From Butyrivibrio hungatei (GTDB lineage Bacteria; Bacillota; Clostridia; Lachnospirales; Lachnospiraceae): a stretch of DNA of 64,000 nucleotides. Position numbers and translations under genes: made by a program. Location: contig NZ_FMUR01000008.1 in assembly GCF_900101605.1 (NCBI RefSeq), forward strand, positions 122,122 through 186,121. Direction: 5' to 3'. The notes beneath the pieces are model-generated. The model saw only the letters and a program-made list of their open reading frames with translations, was not told the origin of the DNA and searched no databases. Positions 53,789-62,740 of this stretch are shown in pieces (position 1 is the stretch's first letter; every line of letters begins with the position of its first letter).

Positions 53789-54577
53789 TCATAGAATTCC
53801 CTTTAATTCATCAAGCTTAGCCTTCTTATCTGCTGCTCTCATCAGCGTTTCGCCTATAAGTACCGCATCCGCGCCGATTTTTCTAAGCTTTGCTACATCT
53901 TCCGCCGTCTTTACACCGCTCTCGGAAACAAAGACCGAACCTGAAGGGATTATCTTTCTGAGCCTCTCGCTGTTTGATGTATCAACGCTAAAGTCCTTAA
54001 GATTGCGGTTGTTTACTCCGATTATGGAAGCTCCGAGCGCGACGGCTCTTTTGACCTCTTCCTCATCATGAGTCTCGACAAGAGCAGAAAGTCCAAGGTC
54101 GTTACATATTCCAAGATACTTCTCTATAGCCGCATCATCAAGGATTGAGCAGATGAGAAGCACCGCCGAAGCACCGAGTACTTTTGCTTCGTAGATCATG
54201 TACTCATCTACCGTGAAATCTTTTCTGATGCAGGGAATTCCCACCATCTCGGTGATTTCCTTAAGATACTCATCTTTTCCCAGGAACCACTTCGGCTCAG
54301 TGAGTACGGAAATGCAGTCAGCACCTGCTTTCTCATACTCTTTTGCAATCTCCAGATAAGGAAAATCCTCAGCAATTATTCCTTTTGAAGGAGAAGCTTT
54401 TTTACACTCGCAGATAAAAGAAATATCATCTTTTCTTAAGTTCTTTTCAAAAAGGAAATCTCCTTTGGGCATCGCAAGCGCTTTCTCTTTTACTTCATCC
54501 AAAGATACGCTCTGCTTGGCTATATCAACTCTTTTTCTCGCATATGCTGCAAGTTCATCCAAAATAGTCATAGTCAT
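53789..54577 (-). CDS. trpC: Indole-3-glycerol-phosphate synthase
   Basis: A 262-residue TIM-barrel enzyme. Seen: FICECKKASPSKGII (about 53-67, substrate lysines), SVLTEPKWFLG, CIRKDFTVDEYMIYEAKVLGASAVLLI (about 108-134), VETHDEEEVKRAVALGA, IGVNNRNLKDF and SESGVKTAEDV. Adjacent to trpD without a gap, so coupled. It is separate from TrpF here, not fused. Confidence 0.96.
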   Translation of the reverse strand: MTMTILDELAAYARKRVDIAKQSVSLDEVKEKALAMPKGDFLFEKNLRKDDISFICECKKASPSKGIIAEDFPYLEIAKEYEKAGADCISVLTEPKWFLGKDEYLKEITEMVGIPCIRKDFTVDEYMIYEAKVLGASAVLLICSILDDAAIEKYLGICNDLGLSALVETHDEEEVKRAVALGASIIGVNNRNLKDFSVDTSNSERLRKIIPSGSVFVSESGVKTAEDVAKLRKIGADAVLIGETLMRAADKKAKLDELKGIL

Positions 54578-55594
54578 TTACCTGTTACTTACTTCAATAA
54601 GTTTCTCAAGTGTCTCATAAGCTTTGCCTGAATCAATAAGCTCTGCCGCAAGCTTAACTCCTGCTTCGAAGGTGTCTGCCTTTCCACCGATGTAAAGAGA
54701 TGCACCGGCATTTAAAAGAACCGCATCGCGCTTGGGTCCCTTATCGCCCTTTAAGATCTTTCTTGTAATCTCGGCGTTCTCATCGGGTGTTCCGCCTACA
54801 AGGTCCTCTTTCTTGCATGTTGTAAGTCCGAAGTCCTCAGGCTTTATAACATATGATTTGTACCATCCGTCTCTGATCTCGCAGATTGTTGTCGGAGCGC
54901 TGAGTGAGATTTCATCGAGCTTGTCCTGTCCGTAAACTACCATACCTCTCTCAACTCCAAGGCTTACAAGAACTCTTGCAAGGGGTTCAACGAGATACTC
55001 ATCGTAAACACCAAGAAGCTGCATCTTGGGTGATCCGGGATTTGTAAGGGGGCCAAGGATGTTGAACACCGTTCTGAATCCGAGTTCTTTTCTGATTGCG
55101 CCTACATACTTCATTGATGTGTGATATTTCTGGGCAAAGAAGAAACACATTCCCGCTTCCTTTAAAAGTTCAATACATTTCTCGGGATCCTGCTGAATGT
55201 TTACGCCAAGTGCCTCAAGACAGTCAGCTGTTCCGCACTTTGAAGAAGCCGCCCTGTTTCCGTGCTTTGCAACTTTCATTCCGCCTGCTGCCGCAACAAG
55301 TGCAGATGTAGTTGAAATATTAAAGCTCTGAGCGTTGTCTCCGCCTGTTCCTACGATCTCGAAGATATCCATTCCGGTGTCAACTTTGGTCGCATGGTTT
55401 CTCATAGCTGCTGCACAACCTGCGATCTCATCTGTTGTCTCAGCCTTTGCTGACTTTGTGGAAAGAGCTGACAAAAAAGCTGCATTCTGTGTAGGTGTTG
55501 TCTCTCCTCCCATGATCTCGTTCATTACCGCATAAGCCTCATCATATGTAAGGTCTTCTTTGTTTACGATTTTTACTATTGCTTCTTTGATCAT
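54578..55594 (-). CDS. trpD: Anthranilate phosphoribosyltransferase
   Basis: A 338-residue enzyme joining anthranilate and PRPP. The PRPP loop is [17 protein letters not shown] (about 79-95), with [21 protein letters not shown] (about 108-128) and the FGPLTNP-type stretch [13 protein letters not shown] near 160. Followed directly by trpC. Upstream, a 200-base gap to trpG holds a copy of the three-hairpin repeat. Confidence 0.97.
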   Translation of the reverse strand: MIKEAIVKIVNKEDLTYDEAYAVMNEIMGGETTPTQNAAFLSALSTKSAKAETTDEIAGCAAAMRNHATKVDTGMDIFEIVGTGGDNAQSFNISTTSALVAAAGGMKVAKHGNRAASSKCGTADCLEALGVNIQQDPEKCIELLKEAGMCFFFAQKYHTSMKYVGAIRKELGFRTVFNILGPLTNPGSPKMQLLGVYDEYLVEPLARVLVSLGVERGMVVYGQDKLDEISLSAPTTICEIRDGWYKSYVIKPEDFGLTTCKKEDLVGGTPDENAEITRKILKGDKGPKRDAVLLNAGASLYIGGKADTFEAGVKLAAELIDSGKAYETLEKLIEVSNR

Positions 55595-55796
55595 TGCTAT
55601 TGCCTCCTGTTATATCTTATTTATTTGATTATGATATATGAATTGCTCCGTTTCTTCGAAACTCTCGCAATTCTACAAACATTCGGAAACCGCTAATTTA
55701 CTACGTAAATTGCTAATTCCTCATATTTGTTCGGGTCATAAAGTCAAAATGCTTAACATACAAGCATGTACGCATTTTGGACTTATGACGCCTATA
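55595..55796. other. trpG-trpD intergenic region inside the operon
   Basis: About 200 bases without a gene, filled by the three-hairpin repeat copy B plus flanks. Its presence inside an otherwise tightly packed operon is notable. Confidence 0.7.
55633..55789 (-). repeat. Three-hairpin dispersed repeat, copy B
   Basis: Read on the minus strand: GTCATAAGTC...GACTTTATGAC around CATGCTTGTATG; GGAATTAGCAATTTAC-GTA-GTAAATTAGCGGTTTCC as nested arms; and GAATTGCGAGAGTTTC-GAA-GAAACGGAGCAATTC. The order and joints match copies A and C, but stem sequences differ with pairing kept. Confidence 0.85.
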
Positions 55797-56360
55797 TCAT
55801 ATAAAGTTTCTTAACATCTCTTTTCCCTCGGGAGTCATTATTGACTCGGGATGGAACTGCACTCCGTATATAGGATACTCTTTGTGCTGAACTGCCATTA
55901 TCTCTCCGTCGTCAGTCTTTGCGACAACTTCAAGGCACTCAGGCATTGTCTTTTCATCTGCCGCAAGTGAGTGATATCTTGCCACGCTCACCTTTTCGGG
56001 AAGCCCCTTGAACAAAGGACATTCCGCATAAAAAGATATTGTCGATTCCTTGCCGTGCATCAGCTCTTTTGCATATGTGATCGTAGCACCAAACGCCATG
56101 CAGATTGCCTGATGTCCGAGACACACGCCAAGTGTCGGGATTTCTTTTCCAAGCTCTTTTGCCGCTTCAACTATAATTCCCGCATCCTCAGGTCTTCCGG
56201 GCCCCGGCGAAATGATAAGTCTGTCAGGCTTAAGCGCCCTTATCTCATCAATTGTAAGTTCATCGTTTCTGATTACTTTGATGTCAGGCTCTATCTCACC
56301 AATCATCTGATACAGGTTATATGAAAAGCTGTCGTAGTTATCTATGAGTAAAACCATCAC
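55797..56360 (-). CDS. trpG: Anthranilate synthase glutamine amidotransferase
   Basis: A 187-residue class I amidotransferase giving ammonia to TrpE. It begins LLIDNYDSFSYNLYQM; ISPGPGRPEDAG is at about 51-62, the nucleophile in LGVCLGHQAICMAFG (Cys about 79), and the His-Glu pair in YGVQFHPESIMTPEG near 166-180. Its start overlaps trpE by four bases (ATGA). It is not fused to TrpD. Confidence 0.97.
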   Translation of the reverse strand: MMVLLIDNYDSFSYNLYQMIGEIEPDIKVIRNDELTIDEIRALKPDRLIISPGPGRPEDAGIIVEAAKELGKEIPTLGVCLGHQAICMAFGATITYAKELMHGKESTISFYAECPLFKGLPEKVSVARYHSLAADEKTMPECLEVVAKTDDGEIMAVQHKEYPIYGVQFHPESIMTPEGKEMLRNFI

Positions 56361-57823
56361 TCCACCTCCTGTGAAAGCTCAAGTGCTCTGAGTGAAGCCT
56401 TTGCCTTGTTGAGGCACTCCTCATACTCTTTCTCCGGATTGGAATCGGCTACGATGCCGGCTCCGCTTCGAACGAACACTTTGCCGTTCTTCTTATAAAC
56501 AATCCTTATGGCGATACATGTATCCATGTTGCCCGTAAAATCTATATATCCAACAGCGCCGCCGTAAATTCCGCGCTTGTTGTTCTCAAGTTCTCCGATA
56601 AGCTTGCACGCCTTGATCTTTGGCGCTCCCGAAAGTGTACCTGCGGGAAGTACCGCATTTACCGCATCTATTGCATCGAACTCTTTTCTTATAACTCCGC
56701 GCACCGTTGAACCGATGTGCATTACGTGTGAGTATCTTGTGATCTCGTGGAGCTTTTCAACTTCTACGCTTCCAAACTCGCTTATCTTGCCAAGATCGTT
56801 TCTTCCAAGGTCAACAAGCATGTTGTGCTCTGCAAGTTCTTTTTTATCCGCAAGAAGCTCTTTTTCAAGTGCCTTGTCCTCTTCCTCGGTCTCGCCTCTT
56901 TTCCTTGTTCCCGCAAGAGGGAATGTATGAAGCACGCCGTTCTCAAGTTTTACCAATGTCTCAGGTGATGCTCCCGCAACTTCCACGTCTGTTCCGGAAA
57001 AATAGAACATATAGGGCGAGGGATTGATCGTTCTGAGCATTCTGTACGTATTTAGGAGGCTTCCTTCGTAGTCGGCCGAGAGCCTGTTTGAAAGGACTAT
57101 CTGGAAGATATCTCCCTCTTTAATGTGGCCCTTGGCTTTCTCAACCATGTCACAGTACTTTTCTTTGGTAAAAAGAGGTGTCACTTCGCCAAGAAGCTTT
57201 CCGGGCTTTTCGGTACTCTTTTCTCCCTTGTACAAAAGATCTTTTATCTTTCCAAGTTCTTCTTTGGCACTGTTATAATTCTCTTCAATGTTGCCTTCTG
57301 TCTTGATATTTATGATAAGAATTATCTTCTGTCTTACGTTGTCGAAGGCGATAACTTTATCAAAGAGCATAAGGTCCAGATCCTTGAATGCATCGGTGTC
57401 CTCTACATTGCATCTGGCAGTCGGCTCGCAGTATCCAAAGTAGTCATAGGAGAAATATCCGACCAATCCGCCTGTAAAAGAAGGAAGGTAATCAAATCTT
57501 GGACTCTTGTACTTTGAGAGGATATCCCGAAGGTATGCATCAGGCTTATCCGTTGTTACCTTGAGGTCTCCTGCAACAAGCTCATTGTCTTTGCATGTTA
57601 TCTCCATCTTGGGCTCATATCCCATAAATGTATATCTTCCCCAGGTCTCATCAGCCTGCGCCGACTCAAGCATATAGCAGTGAGTCGATACGTTCTTAAG
57701 TTTTCTCATAGCTTCGATCGGGGTGATGAAATCCGATAACAGTTCGCAGCTTACAGGAATAACGTTGTATTCCTTTGTCGCAGCTATGCTCTTTACTTGT
57801 TCCAATGTAGGTGTAATGTTCAT
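56357..57823 (-). CDS. trpE: Anthranilate synthase component I
   Basis: A 488-residue chorismate-using enzyme making anthranilate. The tryptophan feedback site stretch HCYMLESAQADETWGRYTFMG is near 49-69. The catalytic C-terminal block has IFQIVLSNRLS near 235, ETLVKLENGVLHTFPLAGTRKRG near 290, DLGRNDLGKIS, SHVMHIGSTVRG, LPAGTLSGAPKIKACKLI near 390 and IRSGAGIV-like VRSGAGIVADSNPEKEYEE near 455. First gene of trpEGDCFBA, downstream of the T-box leader. Confidence 0.97.
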   Translation of the reverse strand: MNITPTLEQVKSIAATKEYNVIPVSCELLSDFITPIEAMRKLKNVSTHCYMLESAQADETWGRYTFMGYEPKMEITCKDNELVAGDLKVTTDKPDAYLRDILSKYKSPRFDYLPSFTGGLVGYFSYDYFGYCEPTARCNVEDTDAFKDLDLMLFDKVIAFDNVRQKIILIINIKTEGNIEENYNSAKEELGKIKDLLYKGEKSTEKPGKLLGEVTPLFTKEKYCDMVEKAKGHIKEGDIFQIVLSNRLSADYEGSLLNTYRMLRTINPSPYMFYFSGTDVEVAGASPETLVKLENGVLHTFPLAGTRKRGETEEEDKALEKELLADKKELAEHNMLVDLGRNDLGKISEFGSVEVEKLHEITRYSHVMHIGSTVRGVIRKEFDAIDAVNAVLPAGTLSGAPKIKACKLIGELENNKRGIYGGAVGYIDFTGNMDTCIAIRIVYKKNGKVFVRSGAGIVADSNPEKEYEECLNKAKASLRALELSQEVE

Positions 57824-57965
57824 AGTACTGTCCTTTCGTGGTGATGAATTGTGTCGGTTTACTAAGGGTTGATACTCTGCTTATGTTTTGCTTTGCTTAT
57901 GTTTTTGCGTGGTCTCGCTTGCGAAATTCCTGCGCGTTAGCTACGCCTATTTTGCGCGGTTGCGC

Positions 57966-57983
57966 GATATTTGAATTGCTCCG
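57966..57983 (-). repeat. Partial three-hairpin repeat
   Basis: GATATTTGAATTGCTCCG matches the end of copies A and B (GATATATGAATTGCTCCG in B), and the preceding CCTGCGCGTTAGCTACGC...TATTTTGCGCG matches the segment before copy C. Truncated. Confidence 0.5.
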
Positions 57984-58064
57984 AGCATATAAAATGCTGT
58001 TATAAATCCTTTTTATATACCTCCGAGATAAAGTCATGGTATAAAATTCAAAAAACATAAGGTT

Positions 58065-58181
58065 TTATATGCCTTTTTGCCTATATTTTTTCAGCAAAAA
58101 CATATAGATAATATGTGCAAGAACCGATTTATATGCTTTTGAGCCTTTTCTTACGGCAAAAAAACATATAAAAAGTGCAAG
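58065..58181. repeat. Two tandem TATATGC hairpin units in the trp leader
   Basis: Unit 1 (58065-58121) and unit 2 (58129-58181) each start TTATATGC, form a stem closed by TATATG/CATATA and end GTGCAAG. Confidence 0.55.
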
Positions 58182-58359
58182 GATTAAAACCTTTATATGC
58201 CGCAATCCCAATCTCAATCTCAACAAATCCGTTATCACGGAACAAAGAGTAGCAATCGAGCGGTATTACAAAGCAATTATTATCATTACCACAAGGTGTG
58301 CTTATTGCATAGGATTTCGATTGCGAAATCCCTGCGCATTAGCTGCACTTATTTTGCGT

Positions 58360-58500
58360 GATATACGGATTGCTACGCTTCGCTCCCGCAATCCTACAGT
58401 CATTCGGAATCCGCACTTCCGTGCTACTTCCTCATGGCTGTTCGGGTTACTAAAGCAGGCCGTTGTTCATGCTAGCATGACAACGGTCTGCTTTGTAACC
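58360..58500 (-). repeat. Three-hairpin dispersed repeat, copy C
   Basis: Minus strand: GTTACAAAGCAGACCGTTGTCATG...CAACGGCCTGCTTTAGTAAC, a long stem; GGAAGTAGCAC-GGAA-GTGCGGATTCC; and GGATTGCGGGAGCGAAGCGTAGCAATCC. Same order and joint sequence (CCGAACA, AATG..TGTAG) as copies A and B. Confidence 0.8.
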
Positions 58501-58511
58501 CTTTATCACGC

Positions 58512-58549
58512 AAAAAAGTCCTTGATAGAGCCTAAACTCTATCAAGGAC
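58512..58549 (-). terminator. T-box-controlled terminator of the trp operon
   Basis: GTCCTTGATAGAG and CTCTATCAAGGAC form a perfect 13-bp stem followed by six T on the minus strand. Confidence 0.92.
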
Positions 58550-58690
58550 GAATACTTAAACTTTATCCGCGGTGCCACCTTGAATTCATGTGTTACCATG
58601 CAACTTAGCGAGATACCAACATATCTCCGGCAAATTACGCATGCCTTGCGTCGTAGAATACTGGGTGAATATTTATGCTAAAAACTCATC

Positions 58691-58739
58691 GGAAGTTCTG
58701 CTCTCGTGCTTCGCACTCGCCAGAACAAAGTTCGATGAC
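58691..58739. repeat. GTTC hairpin repeat, copy 3, inside the T-box leader
   Basis: GTTCTGCTCTCGTGC-TTC-GCACTCGCCAGAAC followed by AAAGTTCGATGA. The inner stem differs from copies 1 and 2 but still pairs. Confidence 0.75.
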
Positions 58740-58755
58740 GAAAATCATTTTCATT

Positions 58756-58800
58756 GGAAGTTCCGCCCTCACTCCGTTCGACGGAACAAAGTTCAATGAC
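58756..58800. repeat. GTTC hairpin repeat, copy 4, inside the T-box leader
   Basis: GGAAGTTCCGCCCTCACTCC...GACGGAACAAAGTTCAATGA. Tandem with copy 3, joined by ACGAAAATCATTTTCAT. Confidence 0.75.
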
Positions 58801-58957
58801 GAAAATCAAAGATTTTCTATCTCACTTTTCACTACGCCCTCAGCGGTCCATTTGACAACTTGTTTCATGCCTGAATCTCAGCATCTCAGGCTCTCTGTAT
58901 TGGCATCATTGCCGTTATCTCCGCTTCAACGGTTTAATGAATATTTATTTAAAAAGA

Positions 58958-58986
58958 ATGATATATGAAACATGCTCAACTGTCAA
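58958..58986 (-). promoter_or_regulatory. Promoter of the trp operon
   Basis: TTGACA (58981-58986) and TATCAT (58958-58963) on the minus strand are 17 bases apart, just upstream of the T-box leader. Confidence 0.75.
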
Positions 58987-59186
58987 GATAGTTTTACGTT
59001 CAGTTTGCAATCTTGCACTAAGCCACTATATCACCCTATTGCATGACAGCTCAAATGAATCATTAAACGAAAGATATTTTTTGTTAAATTTTAGTTATTT
59101 TTCACATTTATTTTTTTCATCGATATATGTTATTGTTTTTATCAGATTAGCTAATCACAACATTACAACAGCAAAGGACGGACATC

Positions 59187-60695
59187 ATGAAAAAAATTAG
59201 CATATTATCTACAATCGGCACTATTGCCACATGTACTTTTTTCTCATTAACCCCTCTCTTTTCCCTGAATATACATGCAAAACAAGGCAATGTTATCGAA
59301 GTTGGAAAAGACGGTATCGATACTATCTCACAAGCAATTAAGGAAGCCTCAGAAGGCGATACGATCAAGATTCCAAAAGGTATCTATAAAGAGCACGTTG
59401 TCATTACCAAGGATAACATTACAATCTCAGCTGAAGAAGGCACTGTCATTGACGGTTCAATTTTCACTCTTAATAACCAAGAACTTGATAAACTAACCGA
59501 TGAATTCCTTAAAGAGACAGAAAGCGACCGAAAAAAAAGTGAAGACGAAAAATGGGAAGAAGCATGGTCAAAAGCTACATCGATGATGTATATATCCGCC
59601 AAAAACGTTTCCGTAAGTGGCCTTGAAATAACAAATTTTAAGCTCAACGAACCTTCAAGTGATATCGCTCCAAAAGGAATATTGGTTGATTCAGGCTCAG
59701 AAAATATTACAATTAAAAACTGCAAAATACATGATATGGGCATAAATGATTATATAGATGTTCCGAATATAGATGAGAAATATAATGCCCATGGCATTCT
59801 TATCGAAGCTCAGCCGGATAAACCTATATCCGATATCACGGTTACAAAGTGTGAGCTCTATAATCTTAAATGCGGAAACAGCGAAACATTCGCCATAAAC
59901 GGAAATGTGAGCAATTTTGCGGTTTCTTATAATTACATACATGATTGCGACAACATCGGTATAGACGCAATCGGTTATGAGCATAGTCAGTCAAACGACG
60001 ACCGTGCCCGCGGCGGAAATATTTTCGAGAACAAAGTTGTCAATGTTTCCTCATCAACTAATGCTACATACGATTATGAATCTTGTGCAGCAGGAATCTA
60101 CGTTGACGGCGGTTATGACATAAAAGTTCACGATAATTACGTGGAAGGCTGTGATATCGGTATCGAAGTTGCAACTGAGCACGCACAAAAAGAAGTAACA
60201 GACATAAAAGTTACCAATAATACTCTTGTAAAAAATGACGGCCTTGCAGGAATCGTTATCGGAGGCTCCGATCCCGATGAAAACGGCCGGGCTAAAAACT
60301 GCGTATTTGCACAGAACACAGTATATAACACGGATAACGCCTGCCTCGCGGTACAGTACGCCCGTGATATAAATAATGTATTTACAAAAAATCTTTTTAT
60401 CGCGGATAAAAATGCTGAAGCATATTACGAAGCCGCTGAAGGCGAAGAAGGCTATATAGATTATGAATCCTACGGAAATCCCGTTACTTTCAAAGACAGT
60501 GATGGAAATACGGTGGACATCATTAATTCGATAAACAAAAATATGGCAACCGAAGATCTGCCTGAATGTTTCAAAGACAATGACACTTTCTCGCTCAAAA
60601 AAATCAGCGTAGATTCTGAAAAAGGAGAAATCTCCGTAACTGCGAACAAAGATCTCACAGGCTACGGTTCCGATAAAACAAAGCTCAACAAATAA
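59187..60695 (+). CDS. Secreted right-handed beta-helix protein
   Basis: A 502-residue exported protein with a signal peptide (about 1-31; core STIGTIATCTFFSLTPLFSL, ending IHAK). The N-terminal ISQAIKEASEGDTIKIPKGIYKEHVVITKDNITI is the common opening of pectate-lyase-like beta-helices, and many coils follow (NITIKNCKIHDMG, NFAVSYNYIHDCDNIGIDAIG, DIKVHDNYVEGCDIGIEVATE). An insert of charged helix (KETESDRKKSEDEKWEEAWSK, about 110-130) interrupts it. Likely a polysaccharide-active enzyme or surface-binding protein; no family-defining catalytic set recognised. A terminator follows. Confidence 0.78.
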   Translation: MKKISILSTIGTIATCTFFSLTPLFSLNIHAKQGNVIEVGKDGIDTISQAIKEASEGDTIKIPKGIYKEHVVITKDNITISAEEGTVIDGSIFTLNNQELDKLTDEFLKETESDRKKSEDEKWEEAWSKATSMMYISAKNVSVSGLEITNFKLNEPSSDIAPKGILVDSGSENITIKNCKIHDMGINDYIDVPNIDEKYNAHGILIEAQPDKPISDITVTKCELYNLKCGNSETFAINGNVSNFAVSYNYIHDCDNIGIDAIGYEHSQSNDDRARGGNIFENKVVNVSSSTNATYDYESCAAGIYVDGGYDIKVHDNYVEGCDIGIEVATEHAQKEVTDIKVTNNTLVKNDGLAGIVIGGSDPDENGRAKNCVFAQNTVYNTDNACLAVQYARDINNVFTKNLFIADKNAEAYYEAAEGEEGYIDYESYGNPVTFKDSDGNTVDIINSINKNMATEDLPECFKDNDTFSLKKISVDSEKGEISVTANKDLTGYGSDKTKLNK

Positions 60696-60708
60696 CTGCA
60701 CCATTACA

Positions 60709-60746
60709 AAAGACTGCTGCAAATAAATGCGGCAGTCTTTATTTGA
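60709..60746 (+). terminator. Terminator of the beta-helix gene
   Basis: AAGACTGC and GCAGTCTT form a stem followed by TATTTGATTATT. Confidence 0.75.
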
Positions 60747-60834
60747 TTATTCATCCAGCGAATATTCTGTTTTTTAAAGAAATACCATTAAATCCCATAT
60801 CAAACCTCAGGATTTACTACGTTACTATTTTTAA

Positions 60835-61902
60835 CTACATATCAAAATCATCATAATCGCCATTGTCATAACCGCCGTAGCTGTCATATTCCTTCAGTTT
60901 ATCCGTTGCTCTTCTGTTAAACTGCTGTTTGGAAGTTTCTTTCTTTGCCTTAGCCTTCGCCTTTGCTTTAGCCTTCTTTTTGCGCTTAAGCATCAGCTCT
61001 TCTTCCTCATCCTCTTCTTCATCTTCGTCGTCATAATCATCGTACTCTTCGTATTCTTCATCGTCTTCGTTTCTGATAAACAATAGTATTCCGCGCAGAT
61101 GATGCATTATAAATATCGCAGCAAGTATGAACACATCCGTATAAAGAAGTCCCACGATATAATAGTTTTCTTTTATAAGATACCCGAGTTTAAAGCCGAT
61201 AACACTGAGGATTCCGGACAAAAGAAGCGCAAACACCAGTAATAGCCCATGCTTTATCGCGCCCAGTATTGCATAGATAAAATCAATAAAAGAGGCATCA
61301 AAATAAACGAATCGGCCTATCATGAGTCCAAAATAATACATCATGATAGGACTATACTGCTCCTTACTTACAGATGCATCGCCAAATGTGGTAAAGCACG
61401 TCAAAACTATGATCGCATAGAACATCCCGAGCATTCTTACGGAAGCTCTGCCCTCTTTTGAAATTCTTCTAAGCGGAATGATGATCTTGTCCAAAACGGT
61501 GTTTATGAGGCAAGTCAGCGAAATAAGGAACAAAAGTACAAAATCCTTGTTTTTGTCCCACTGGTAATAGAACCACTTAATACTCATCGGCATGCTGCCC
61601 ATCTTCTTTGCATGATAAAGAGGTGTAAGAAGATCAAAAATATGGTTACAGATTATATATGCGCACGCAAACAAAATTACCGATGTACTCGATATCATCA
61701 TCTCGAAAAAAAGCTGCATGTTGTCTACAGTGCGTCTTTTAAACTCCTCATGCCTCTCGCTGCTGTCAACGAGGCATACCGACATTCTTGTTCCAAACAT
61801 TATGATCAAGCTGATGATCAGTAAACCGGCAAATGCCAGTCCCAGAAAAATAAGCTGCTTTATCCTATCGAATTCCGGGTTTATATACTTCTCAATCGTC
61901 AT
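60835..61902 (-). CDS. Membrane protein with acidic then Lys/Ala-rich tail
   Basis: A 355-residue protein with about seven to eight membrane segments over residues 15-275. The cytoplasmic tail is of extreme composition: about 30 residues nearly all Asp/Glu/Tyr (NEDDEEYEEYDDYDDEDEEE), then KRKKKAKAKAKAKAKK, then a Tyr/Gly/Asp-rich end (YDSYGGYDNGDYDDFDM). No family recognised. The alternating charge suggests nucleic-acid or protein binding, but nothing specific can be claimed. Stands alone, between convergent and divergent neighbours. Confidence 0.7.
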   Translation of the reverse strand: MTIEKYINPEFDRIKQLIFLGLAFAGLLIISLIIMFGTRMSVCLVDSSERHEEFKRRTVDNMQLFFEMMISSTSVILFACAYIICNHIFDLLTPLYHAKKMGSMPMSIKWFYYQWDKNKDFVLLFLISLTCLINTVLDKIIIPLRRISKEGRASVRMLGMFYAIIVLTCFTTFGDASVSKEQYSPIMMYYFGLMIGRFVYFDASFIDFIYAILGAIKHGLLLVFALLLSGILSVIGFKLGYLIKENYYIVGLLYTDVFILAAIFIMHHLRGILLFIRNEDDEEYEEYDDYDDEDEEEDEEEELMLKRKKKAKAKAKAKAKKETSKQQFNRRATDKLKEYDSYGGYDNGDYDDFDM

Positions 61903-62119
61903 ATGTAAAAAAATTCCTCCGTCAGGTCATATACTATATGTTACCATATTTTTATCCTTTATGCTGTTTTTTTAACATATTTTTTTTGCCATTTGTCATT
62001 ATTCTAAAAAAAGGATAAACCTTTTAGAAGATAACGTAAATGATTCTTTACAAGTCCGCAGAGTATAAACTAAAATATTAGTATAGATCTACACCAAATA
62101 TGCGAAGGAGGCAAGAACA

Positions 62120-62740
62120 TTGGAAGACAACGTTTTAACCGGTGAACAAATGGATACTATCGGTGAAATTGCCAATATCAGCATGGGTAATTCCGCAACT
62201 ACTCTTAGCTTAATGGTAAATAGAAAAGTTGAGATCACTACTCCCAACGTAAAACTTATAAAAAGAAGTGAAGCTCTGGACGATTACGAAAAGACCTGTA
62301 TTTTTGTACAGATTCACTACGTAAAAGGTCTTGAAGGCAACAATGTCCTGATCCTTAAAGAGCATGACGTGAAGGTTATGACAGATCTTATGATGGGCGG
62401 GGATGGAACAAATACCGAAGGTGAGATTTCAGACCTTCATCTCTCTGCTGCCTCCGAGGCAATGAACCAAATGATGGGTACCAGTGCGACTTCTTTATCC
62501 TCTATGCTCGGCGTTCCTACAGACATCAGTACACCTGTCGTAAACAGGATTGATGTCGAGAGTATCAAAGTTTTTGAGAAAATGTTTGATACCACATACG
62601 ATAAATTTGTTAAAATAGCTTTTAGGATGACAATCAGTGATTTAATTGATTCCGTTATGGTACAATTATATCCGATACGATTCGCAAAAGATATGTGCAA
62701 CAAATTTTATACAAAGGAAAACGCAGAGAACAATGAATAA
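62120..62740 (+). CDS. CheC/CheX-like chemotaxis phosphatase
   Basis: A 206-residue protein with two CheC-type active-site repeats: GEQMDTIGEIANISMGNSATTLSLM (about 8-32) and SAASEAMNQMMGTSATSLSSM (about 108-128), both with the E...N pair that removes phosphate from CheY. It resembles the N-terminal and middle part of FliY, but the C-terminal FliN (SpoA) domain is absent. It starts with a non-ATG codon candidate TTG at 62120 in the context AAGGAGG, which is at ideal distance. It overlaps the DUF4317 gene by eight bases. Confidence 0.82.
   Translation: MEDNVLTGEQMDTIGEIANISMGNSATTLSLMVNRKVEITTPNVKLIKRSEALDDYEKTCIFVQIHYVKGLEGNNVLILKEHDVKVMTDLMMGGDGTNTEGEISDLHLSAASEAMNQMMGTSATSLSSMLGVPTDISTPVVNRIDVESIKVFEKMFDTTYDKFVKIAFRMTISDLIDSVMVQLYPIRFAKDMCNKFYTKENAENNE

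Larger units (their letters stand above)
57824..58511 (-). other. Long trp leader distal to the T-box terminator
   Basis: About 690 transcribed bases between the T-box terminator and trpE with no credible gene. It contains the repeat copy C, a partial copy at 57966-57983, two tandem ~55-bp hairpins near 58065-58181 and two copies (about 57922 and 58322) of a GCGAAATYCCTGCGC...TATTTTGCG segment. Confidence 0.6.
58512..58950 (-). ncRNA. Trp T-box leader
   Basis: The T-box sequence AAGGTGGCACCGCGG (about 58567-58581) and the terminator at 58512-58549 are clear. Stem I with AGAGAGCC and GCTGAGA lies around 58870-58900, and the specifier loop presents UGG (58848-58850) before ACCGCTGAGGGC, matching tryptophan. 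Uncharged tRNA-Trp would stabilise the antiterminator and let transcription reach trpE. The leader is about 440 bases, longer than the usual 200-300, because two hairpin repeats lie between Stem I and the antiterminator. Confidence 0.88.

Noticed and set aside
58321..58968. Plus-strand open frames across the trp leader
   Set aside because: They run through the T-box, its terminator and the hairpin repeats and lack ribosome sites; the RNA features explain the sequence better.
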